A DNA stretch of 64,000 nucleotides from Clostridium scatologenes (GTDB taxonomy: Bacteria > Bacillota > Clostridia > Clostridiales > Clostridiaceae). Shown here one piece after another: positions 7,636-15,500 of the stretch; position 1 is the first letter of the stretch; each line of letters begins with the position of its first letter. Where the stretch lies: positions 2,728,001 to 2,792,000 of the forward strand of contig NZ_CP009933.1 of the NCBI RefSeq assembly GCF_000968375.1. The letters are read 5' to 3'. The translations under genes were made by a program, and so were the position numbers. Under the pieces are notes generated by a model. The model searched no databases. It worked only from the letters and a program-made list of their open reading frames with translations, and was not told the origin of the DNA.

Positions 7636-8958
7636 CTATTTAGTCATCAAAACCATGGAAACCTTGAAAAAGTTTCCGTCTACTATCTCAAAGCTGGGGA
7701 CTCCGCCATATTTTTTTGCTACTGCAAGAATAGATGTAATGCCAATACCCCTACGTCCGTTACGTTTAATTGAACGAAATTCTCCATTATTGAATATTGT
7801 TCGTCCATCAAAGCTGTTACCAATTACAATAATAAGATCTCCCATTTTCATGCCTACTCGAATGCGAATAACTGCATCCTCAGATTTCATTCTCTCACAA
7901 GCTTCTAGTGAATTTTCAAGACAGTTGCCAAAAATAATGGAAAGATCTGAATCTAAAATACCTATATCTCTAGCAATACTGATTTTAAAGTCAGTACGGA
8001 TATGTCTTTCTTTGGCAAGCCCAATATAGTAGCATGCTAAAACATTTACTGCAATATTTTCACAAATGGTTTCCTCCGCATCTACTGGAAGAGTCTGGCG
8101 CTGTTCCTCCATATATCCAATAAGCTCTGCCCTTTTATCTTCCTCAAGATAACTTCTCACTAGTAAAAAATGGTGCCGCAGATCGTGACGTGCTTTTCTA
8201 GTCTCCTCAATATTCTCAGTAAGTGCCCTATACTGTTTTCTCTGAGTTGTAAGCTGTTGGTCAATAAAATCAAGCTGCTCCTGCAAATAGGCATTATCCC
8301 CTAACTGTTTCAATGATCTCAGCAAGATATAGCAAACAGTAAATGCGCCTATACATGCCATATATCGTGCAGCAATATACTTCCAATTGCTTGCAGTGCT
8401 TAAATCTACAGTAAAAATAACACCAATACCATAAAACATAAATGGAATAATCCAAATAACCTTCCAAATATCCGTTTCCACTGAATCTGCAAACTTTTTA
8501 AAGTACTGTACTATTAAATGAAACACTATGGGAAATGTAAATATAATTTGTATAATTATAGCCGCATTATTAATTGTGTATGGATGTTTTAGAGTAAAGT
8601 CTAGAAAAAAATTTGCTTCAATAAAATTTGCTGTACCACAAATCATACTTGCATAAATTTGGGTTATCAAATAAAAGAAAAACTGTTTAAAAAATCTCTC
8701 CTTTATTACACTAAATGAATACACTGCGAAAATAAAAATCCAACTTATACGATAAATCTGAAGTTCTATACTATTTATACTTACATTGCCTATTATATAA
8801 ACAAACAAACCTGCCTCCAAAGTAAGAAATGATGCATATATAGTAATAACATTCTTCAGTGGAAGCCTCAGTTTATCCAAAAATGGGTAATATCGAAGCA
8901 CACTGAATGGTGCAATATATAACATGATATAAAGTACTGCCATTGCTTTATTAAACAT
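7636..8958 (-). CDS. GHKL sensor histidine kinase (AgrC-like), second copy
   Basis: Membrane sensor kinase with about six hydrophobic segments in residues 1-215, a coiled-coil linker and a HATPase_c_5 (GHKL) domain. The phosphoacceptor region is RHDLRHH (about 257-263), the N box NCLENSLEAC and the G box GRRGIGITSI. It is closely similar along its full length to the kinase at 9249-10589. The start ATG at 8958 is chosen because it aligns with the start of that paralogue. It lacks its own response regulator, but a degraded piece of a regulator's 3' end sits directly upstream (8961-9032). It is transcribed from a LytTR-type promoter cassette (9056-9123), so it is probably controlled by the regulator at 10592-11305. 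The sensed signal is unknown. Confidence 0.9.
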   Translation of the reverse strand: MFNKAMAVLYIMLYIAPFSVLRYYPFLDKLRLPLKNVITIYASFLTLEAGLFVYIIGNVSINSIELQIYRISWIFIFAVYSFSVIKERFFKQFFFYLITQIYASMICGTANFIEANFFLDFTLKHPYTINNAAIIIQIIFTFPIVFHLIVQYFKKFADSVETDIWKVIWIIPFMFYGIGVIFTVDLSTASNWKYIAARYMACIGAFTVCYILLRSLKQLGDNAYLQEQLDFIDQQLTTQRKQYRALTENIEETRKARHDLRHHFLLVRSYLEEDKRAELIGYMEEQRQTLPVDAEETICENIAVNVLACYYIGLAKERHIRTDFKISIARDIGILDSDLSIIFGNCLENSLEACERMKSEDAVIRIRVGMKMGDLIIVIGNSFDGRTIFNNGEFRSIKRNGRRGIGITSILAVAKKYGGVPSFEIVDGNFFKVSMVLMTK

Positions 8959-8960
8959 AA

Positions 8961-9032
8961 TCATTCACACATACTTTCTATATTATATTTATTAATTTTC
9001 TTAATAAAAATTGCCTAATTTCTTTTGAATAA
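8961..9032 (-). pseudogene. Relic of the 3' end of a LytTR response-regulator gene
   Basis: In the frame ending at the TGA 8961-8963 the translation reads IKKINKYNIESMCE, matching the C terminus MKQIDNYNIERMWE of the regulator at 10592-11305. Further upstream the match fades and a stop codon interrupts it. DNA identity across the regulator stop and the kinase start is also clear. It shows that this kinase copy came from a duplicated regulator-kinase unit whose regulator was deleted. Confidence 0.7.
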
Positions 9033-9055
9033 ATATGATGTTTGTCTATTTTTTT

Positions 9056-9123
9056 ATTATCCCAAATATAATTTTGAAAAACAATAAAAAAGTGATAGAA
9101 CGGATTTGTAAAGGGTAGAACGG
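9056..9123 (-). promoter_or_regulatory. LytTR-type promoter cassette, second kinase
   Basis: Reading leftward: distal repeat CCGTTCT (9117-9123), proximal repeat CCGTTCT (9097-9103), period 20 bp, then GATAAT (9056-9061) 30 nt further. There is no -35 consensus, as expected of an activator-dependent promoter. Confidence 0.7.
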
Positions 9124-9158
9124 ATTTGTAAATACTTATGCCATGAAAAAATTAAAGA

Positions 9159-9221
9159 TATTTCTAAAACTAAAAGCTTGAACAAGGTTATATCTTGCTC
9201 AAGCTTTTAGTTTTAGAAATA
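9159..9221. terminator. Strong hairpin terminator after the first kinase gene
   Basis: A 23-bp stem (TATTTCTAAAACTAAAAGCTTGA against its complement) with a further short inner stem, followed leftward by a T-rich tract. It separates the regulator-kinase operon from the second kinase unit. Confidence 0.8.
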
Positions 9222-9248
9222 CTTTACAGTTTTTAAAAGCAGCGTAAT

Positions 9249-10589
9249 TTATAGAGCTATTTTTTCCTCTTTAGTCTTCAAAACCATAGAAACTTTGAAA
9301 AGGTTCCCATCTGATTTCTCAAAACTAGACTCTCCTCCATATTTTTTTACCACTGCCTGAATAGATGAAATTCCAATGCCTCTATCACCATTACGTTTAA
9401 TAGAACGGTATTCTCCATCATTTAAGATTGCATGTCCATCAAAACTATTACCAATGATAATTACAAGTTCCCCCATTTTCATACCTGCTCGAACACGAAT
9501 AAACCTATCCCCTGTTTTCATTCTTTCACAGGCCTCCAGTGCATTTTCAATGCAGTTACCAAAAATGATAGAAAGATCTGAATCTAAAATACCTGCCTCT
9601 CTGGAAATACTGATTTTAAAATCAGTATTTATACCTTTTTCTTTGGCAAGTCCAATATAATAACAAGCTAAAACATTTACTGCTGTATTTTCGCATACAT
9701 TTTCCTCCACATTTACAGGAAGAGTTTGCCTTTGTTCTTCTAAATATTCAAATAGCTCTGCCTTTCTATTCTCCTGAAGGTATCTTTTTACTAGTAAAAG
9801 ATGATGCCGCAAATCATGACGTGCTTTTCGAGTCTGCTCAATATTCTCAGTAAGTGCTCTATACTGTTTTACCTGCATTTGAAGCTGCTGGTCAATAAAA
9901 CGAAATCGTTCCTTTAAAGCAGCATTGTCAGCTAACTGTTTTAACGTTTTGAGCAATATATAACAAGCTGTAAACGATCCCGTACCAAGCATATATCGTG
10001 TAACAATATGTTTCCAACTTTCTGCAGTACTTAAATCTGTAGTAAAAATCAACCCCATACCATAAAACATACATGGAATAAGCCAAATAACTTTCCAAAT
10101 ATCTGTTTCTACTGAATCTGCAAATTTTTTAAACTGTTTTATTATTAACTTAAACATTATAGGAAATGTAAATACAATCTGTACAATGGCTGCAGCATTA
10201 GTAATTGTATACGGATGTTTTTCTGAAAAAGACTCAAAAATATGTGCTTCTAAAAAATTTGCTGTGCCAAAAATAACACTTGAATAGCTTGCTACTATTA
10301 AATAAAAGAAAAACTGTTTTAAAAATCTTTCCTTAATTACAATAAAGGAATATACTGCAAAAATTATACCCCAGCTTATGCGATAAATCTGAATCTCTAT
10401 ACCATTTATGCTTGCATTATTCATAATATAAGCAAACAATCCTGCCTCCAAAATAATAAGAGAAGCATAAATAGTAACCACATTACTTAGTGAAATCCTC
10501 AACTTATCCAAAAATGGATAATATCTCAGCATACTGCAGGGTATCATAAACAACAGGATGTAGAATATGTCCATTGCTGAATTGAACAT
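9249..10589 (-). CDS. GHKL sensor histidine kinase (AgrC-like), paired with LytTR regulator
   Basis: Membrane kinase of about 446 residues with six hydrophobic segments, a linker helix, the phosphoacceptor motif RHDLRHH and a GHKL ATPase domain (NCIENALEAC, GDRGIGISSI). It starts 2 nt after the response-regulator stop; GGGAG inside the regulator's last codons serves as its ribosome binding site, which favours the ATG at 10589 over the GTG at 10601. Together with the regulator it forms an Agr/Vir-type two-component system. No agrB or agrD precursor gene lies in the window, so the ligand (peptide or other) is unknown. It is a close paralogue of the kinase at 7636-8958. Confidence 0.92.
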   Translation of the reverse strand: MFNSAMDIFYILLFMIPCSMLRYYPFLDKLRISLSNVVTIYASLIILEAGLFAYIMNNASINGIEIQIYRISWGIIFAVYSFIVIKERFLKQFFFYLIVASYSSVIFGTANFLEAHIFESFSEKHPYTITNAAAIVQIVFTFPIMFKLIIKQFKKFADSVETDIWKVIWLIPCMFYGMGLIFTTDLSTAESWKHIVTRYMLGTGSFTACYILLKTLKQLADNAALKERFRFIDQQLQMQVKQYRALTENIEQTRKARHDLRHHLLLVKRYLQENRKAELFEYLEEQRQTLPVNVEENVCENTAVNVLACYYIGLAKEKGINTDFKISISREAGILDSDLSIIFGNCIENALEACERMKTGDRFIRVRAGMKMGELVIIIGNSFDGHAILNDGEYRSIKRNGDRGIGISSIQAVVKKYGGESSFEKSDGNLFKVSMVLKTKEEKIAL

Positions 10590-10591
10590 AA

Positions 10592-11305
10592 TCACTCCCA
10601 CATCCTTTCTATATTATAGTTGTCAATCTGTTTCATAATGCTTGTTCGATTATTCTTTGGTACAGGCACCAAATCGCCATTTTTCATTAGTAACCCATCA
10701 GACGTCTTTTGAGCAATGGCACGCATATTCACAAGAAAGCTGCGGTGACATCGCAAAAATGACTTTTCATTTATAAGCTTCTCTATGTCATTTAACGGAG
10801 TATAAGTTACAACTTTGTTTTCTCCCATATGAATATGACAAGCGTTACCAAGCACTTCTATATACTGAATCTCTATCAATCTTACCTTAATTATGTTCTT
10901 ACCTACCTTAATTTCAATCTGTCGTGCAATCTCACCTAAAGGTTTAATACACCGATTCATGGCATCCTGTACCTTAGCATAGTTTATTGGCTTTACTAGA
11001 TAATGCAGTGCTCCTACATCAAAACCCTCACGATAAAATTCTTCGCTGGAGGTAGTAAAAATAATTATCGCATTTTCATCATACTCACGTATTCTTTTAG
11101 CTACTTCCACTCCTGTCATTCCTCCCATATATATATCAAGAAAATAAATATTAAAATCACCAGGAGTAAAACTATTCATCAATGATTCTCCATTAGAGAA
11201 TTCCACTAGCTTAGCATTCCAAACATTACTATCACAGCACTGACGTATTAACTTTTTTAGAAGTTCACGATCTGTTTTATCATCATCAAATATTGCTATC
11301 TTCAT
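10592..11305 (-). CDS. LytTR-family response regulator
   Basis: 237 residues: an N-terminal receiver (acidic FDDD, phosphoacceptor Asp57 in FLDIYM, Lys in LVKPI) and a C-terminal LytTR DNA-binding domain from about 130 (IQYIEVLGNACHIH, FLRCHRSFLVN). AgrA/VirR/ComE-type regulators bind pairs of direct repeats spaced by about two helical turns upstream of promoters. Matching repeats precede five leftward operons in the next 17 kb, and a degenerate site precedes this gene, so it is the likely master regulator of the island and probably autoregulated. The gene is cotranscribed with the kinase at 9249-10589. Confidence 0.95.
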   Translation of the reverse strand: MKIAIFDDDKTDRELLKKLIRQCCDSNVWNAKLVEFSNGESLMNSFTPGDFNIYFLDIYMGGMTGVEVAKRIREYDENAIIIFTTSSEEFYREGFDVGALHYLVKPINYAKVQDAMNRCIKPLGEIARQIEIKVGKNIIKVRLIEIQYIEVLGNACHIHMGENKVVTYTPLNDIEKLINEKSFLRCHRSFLVNMRAIAQKTSDGLLMKNGDLVPVPKNNRTSIMKQIDNYNIERMWE

Positions 11306-11347
11306 AAATTAACACCAGACTTTTAAAGTATTTTTGTTTACTTTCTT

Positions 11348-11396
11348 ATTATCTCAAATATAGTTTAAAAAAACAACATGTAAAATAATGGAACGA
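11348..11396 (-). promoter_or_regulatory. LytTR-type promoter, regulator gene (degenerate)
   Basis: GATAAT (11348-11353) with the same flanking sequence as the other cassettes, and a single recognisable half-site TCGTTCC (11390-11396) at the conserved distance. The distal repeat is not recognisable. It is consistent with weaker autoregulation. Confidence 0.55.
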
Positions 11397-11422
11397 ACTA
11401 TTGGATATTAAAATTAGTTATT

Positions 11423-11459
11423 AAAGCTTGAGCATTATATAATATACTCAAGCTTTTTC
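11423..11459. terminator. Hairpin terminator
   Basis: AAAGCTTGAG pairs with CTCAAGCTTT followed by TT on the plus strand. The stem is shared with hairpins at 9159-9221 and 19791-19829. Confidence 0.55.
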
Positions 11460-11511
11460 TGTTTATTTAAAAATAAGTTTAATCCAAACCCATATTTGTA
11501 ATTTCTTTAAA

Positions 11512-11790
11512 TTAAAGTTTTATTTGTATCTGTAGTCTTCCTTCTGTACTCTTTTCAGCTCCGCGAAAAATATCTAATGTACTTTCCGCATAATCTCCCA
11601 AAAACTTTTTACTAGTTTCAAAATCTATCCATTCAATTATAAGCGGCAGTTTTACATCTGTAGTTAAGCAGTCCCAAAGAGCATCTAAGTTTTCTCCATA
11701 ATAGCTTGGAAGCTTTAATTCACTTTTTAAAATTTCATGCAAAGCTTCTTTATCTATAAACTTACTTCCTTCTAATATTACTTTATTCAA
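11512..11790 (-). CDS. Barstar-family ribonuclease inhibitor
   Basis: About 92 residues, the usual length of barstar (about 90). The core LPSYYGENLDALWDCL matches the barnase-binding helix and loop of barstar; the end matches the family's C-terminal strand. The TTG at 11790 is preferred because GAGGTG lies 6 nt upstream and the product then begins as barstar does. The in-frame ATG at 11826 lies inside the 3' end of the nuclease gene and has no ribosome binding site. The protein should neutralise, in the cytoplasm, the nuclease encoded immediately upstream. Family call is secure. Confidence 0.88.
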   Translation of the reverse strand: MNKVILEGSKFIDKEALHEILKSELKLPSYYGENLDALWDCLTTDVKLPLIIEWIDFETSKKFLGDYAESTLDIFRGAEKSTEGRLQIQIKL

Positions 11791-11815
11791 GCTATTCACC
11801 TCATTTAAATCAAAT

Positions 11816-12322
11816 TTACTTTCCATTATATAAAAGTTTGAAGGTTTTATAATGATCTGAAGTTGAATAAATTAGTCCATCATTGGAATAAAGTATTCTA
11901 TCCGCTCCCCTATGTCCTCCATTATAATTAATATCGCACTCACGCCAAACTCTTTTAGGAGCATCTGGCAGCGACTTTTCTGCGTTAGTAAAAACGTCCC
12001 CACCTATACTTTTATCAGGTGCCACCTTGTTAAGATCCTTACCTGGATTCCATCCAAGCTTCGCTGCTTGTGCCTTGGTTATAAAATTGTCAGGAAGGCG
12101 GCCATTTTTATGTATATAATCTGCCACTCCTTGAAAGTCATTAATTATTTTTTTATTTTTTATATCTTGATTTTTTGTGGAATCTGTCTTTACACTTTCT
12201 GTTTTTGTATTTTGTTTTTCTTTTGTAACAGTTTTATTTGTTGATGCACATCCTAATAAGCTTATGCTAATAAGCAAACAAAGAAAAACAGAACAAATTT
12301 TTTGCATAAAATTATTTTTCAT
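11816..12322 (-). CDS. Barnase-family ribonuclease with lipoprotein signal
   Basis: 168 residues. A signal peptide ends in the lipobox SLLGC (Cys25), then a Lys/Thr-rich linker, then a complete barnase domain (about 60-165). The barnase residues are conserved: Lys83 in ITKAQAAKLGW, Glu128 in WRECDINY (general base), Arg142 in DRILY and His157 in TSDHY (general acid). It should be an active guanyl-preferring endoribonuclease, exported and lipid-anchored to the outer face of the membrane, whereas the classical Bacillus enzyme is secreted free. The downstream barstar gene protects the producer. It sits in the LytTR island but has no copy of the promoter cassette. Confidence 0.92.
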   Translation of the reverse strand: MKNNFMQKICSVFLCLLISISLLGCASTNKTVTKEKQNTKTESVKTDSTKNQDIKNKKIINDFQGVADYIHKNGRLPDNFITKAQAAKLGWNPGKDLNKVAPDKSIGGDVFTNAEKSLPDAPKRVWRECDINYNGGHRGADRILYSNDGLIYSTSDHYKTFKLLYNGK

Positions 12323-12368
12323 ATCTTTTAATACCTTTCTCTTTATTATTTAAAATGAGCACACTGTA

Positions 12369-12410
12369 AAAAGGGCTGTTGCACTAATTAATTAGTATAC
12401 CAGCCCTTTT
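12369..12410 (-). terminator. Terminator of the surface-protein gene
   Basis: AAAAGGGCTG (12369-12378) pairs with CAGCCCTTTT (12401-12410) around an inner ACTAATTAATTAGT palindrome. Reading leftward it ends in a T-run, after the gene ending at 12559. Confidence 0.75.
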
Positions 12411-12497
12411 AACTTATACTATTTGAAATATTGCAGCTTTCTCCAATATATTAATAAAATTATATCATAAATTATTTAGATTTTAAATAACCTATTA

Positions 12498-12543
12498 TTT
12501 CAACTTTCGCACATATAAAATTTTGACTTAATATAAGCAAAAT
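12498..12543. repeat. Dispersed repeat, copy 1
   Basis: A stretch of about 45 bp (CAACTTTCGCACATATAAAA, then CTTAATATAAGCA) recurs with few changes at 35451-35491, next to the foldback element. Confidence 0.5.
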
Positions 12544-12558
12544 GCAAAAATCGAGTTA

Positions 12559-15500
12559 TTATTTAATAGTAAATTGAAATTTTAACGCTTTTGGTAATGG
12601 AGTTTTATTTTTTGAAGTAACCTTATTGCTGATATATAGGTAATAAGTTTCTCCAGATTTATAATTATTTACAGGGGCAACCCTTAATACATTATCAGAA
12701 CCATAACTTATCTTTACATCAACCTTATTTCCTGCTGAATCAAGTACATATACATTTTCAGGTGTTAATGTACTTTTGTCTGCTGGTTTTGTAAATGTAA
12801 TATGCCATTCTTTATCTGGTGCTACTTTATCTGGCATAATAGTAGTTCTTCCATCAAAATAGTTATCTGGAAGTTCTACAAGTGTGAAAGTACTGAATTT
12901 GTTAACCCAAATTGATAAACCTATTGGATTACCCTTTGAATCATAAACTATGGTACCTTTATCCACTGTATTTTCTCCATCACTATGCTGAACTACCACA
13001 GCTAAAGAGGAAATAAACTTACCTAACTCTTCCTTTGAAGCTGGCAATTTTGAAGTTTCTATTGGCAGAGTTATTTTTGTTCTACCTGTAAAATTAGCTT
13101 CTATATTAAGAGAGTTACTAAGTATCTCTGAACCTGAAGCTAACTTAAGAATAAGCCCTTTAGTATCTGCATCTTTACTGCTGTCCTTTACCTCACTAAT
13201 TTCAATTTTAGCATCTTTATCTTTCAATCCAAAAACAGTTTCCTTTGGCAGTTCTAATGCTGCTTTTTCTGTTTTTACATCTAATGCTATATTGTTACTT
13301 CCAAGCTCTGTCATAGAACTTTGTGGAACATTAACATCTACCTTATCTGCATTATTTCCTGGTATATCTGTTACACTAATAGTTGCTGTATGTGTCTTTG
13401 TCTCCAATGCCTTTGTTACTGTTTCTTTTGCTTTCTCTTGGTCAAATTTTACAATGTCTGTCTTTCTTCCATCCGTATCTGTTACTCTTGTAACTGGAAC
13501 TTGTACTGCATTTGTCTGTGCTCCACCATTGTCCACAACTACGGGAATTTCTCTTGTTTCAGTTGTTGGCTGTGATGTAGGTGCTGGAGGATTATATGGT
13601 GGTATATATGGTGCTGCAGTTACATTAAAGGTTCCATTTTCAATAGTTAGATTGTAGTTGTCTCCTACCGCTGCACCTGCAACAGTAATAGTATAGCTGC
13701 CTGCACTGGTTGATACTGCCTTTGCATCCAGTGTCAAAGTTGGCACTGTTTTTAATGTATCATTTCCTATTAGACCAGTTACAGTATAGGTAAGAGCACT
13801 GTTTTCTGGAATACTCCCTCCTACATAAATAGACTTATCATTTGCCTTTACTGTAATATCCTTTTTGCTTATTGTAAAAGGAATTTCTATCTTACCAGTA
13901 TAAATTTCATTGTCCGTTGGTATTGATATAATCAGATTATATGAGCCTGCATTGGTTGGTGCAGTTTCACTTTCGTCATAGATTGTACCATCTCTGCCCA
14001 CATATTTTGCTGTGTAGGTAATGCCTGACACAGCTTCTGTACCATTTTTGAAAGTTGGTGTACCTGTATAAGCATAAGGCTTACCATTATACGTTCCACC
14101 TGTAAACGCAGTTTCAACGGTAAGTGGCAACTTATCTGTGGTTTTTACGTTTAAATCAGCAGTAAAGTCTTTGTAGTTCTTAGATGTTACTTTAATTTGT
14201 ATAGCTGATATTTTGTCTTTATCAGCTATATTGGCCACCTTTAGAGTGATTTTTCCATTAACTATATCAGTACTTGTAGGATTCTGTGCTAAAACATTGT
14301 CAGTATTAGTTACAGTTCCTACCGTATAGGCAATATCTCCAAAGCTTTTGCCCTCGGAAAGAGCAGGAAGCAGCTTAGTTAAATCAAAGGTATATTCCTT
14401 TTCCAATCCTTTTACTGCCTGCAGCTCTTGATTTACTCCTGCAGCAGTTGCCTGTGTGATAGATACATTTCCATTGACAGCCGCTTTATCAAGGCTGTAA
14501 TAATCCTTATGGTCACCATCCAAAGTAACGCTGATTGCGGTAAAGGCTTTGTCTGTACCAACATTTACATCTGTTACTGTTCCATCTGCAGTTGCTTTTA
14601 CAGTATCACCGCTTTCCACACCTTCCAAAGTTGTAAGTGCAACACTTGTAAAACTGTTTGCTCCATTATACTCTTTGCTTGCGGAAAAATCGGAAGTATT
14701 AACTACTGCAGAGGTGATAGCCTTCTTATTCAGCGTAACAGTTATGTTTTCGCTGTAATCCGCCATGTTGCTGTTGCCCACATATTTTGCGGTAATGGTG
14801 TTACTGCCAACTACAAGGTCTTTAGCCTTGGTATCGTAGGTCATTGTGTAAACGCCGCCTGTTGCATTAACTGGATCTGTAATCTGCTTTTCTCCAACAA
14901 ACAGTGCCATCTGGTTCGCTGTTGGTGCAGAAAAGCTGAGTATCGCCTGCAAACCCTTTGCCATAGGTGCAGTGCCTGTTGCCTTTGGCGTTACTTTTAC
15001 TGTTATTGTATCACCATAGTTAAAGGTATTTGTTACAGTATTATCCTTATAGGTTTTAATGCCGCCATCAAAGGTTGTACCGGACTGGGTGATAGTAAAC
15101 GGAACATAGACTGTCGCTGCCGCATAAACATCATCTGCTGAAACACTTACCTTTGCATAATAAGTTCCTGCATTCTTCGGTGCACCACCATTAGTTGCCG
15201 TACCGCTGTTTTCTTCCGTGGTCTGATTACTACCAGTATTATCTGTATAGTAGCCCTCAATGGTTGCAGTTCCTGTGCCACTCCATGTAAAGTGCGTTCC
15301 TTTTGTTGTAGACAATTCAAATGTGGTGCCATTGTAGGCTTTTGAAATACTTCCACCTACCAATTTCAAGCAGTTTTCCAATTTTAAAGGAACGGATACA
15401 GCGACACCGTTATTACTTGGCATTATAAAGCTAAAGGTGCAGGTATTCTGTGCCGAAGTATAATCACCCTGTGTCTTTGTCACGTTAAGAGTTGTACTGC

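Noticed and set aside
14428..15141. 237-codon Cys-rich frame opposite the surface-protein gene
   Set aside because: Antisense to a clearly coding frame with signal peptide and domain repeats; composition (many Cys and Tyr) is typical of a shadow frame.
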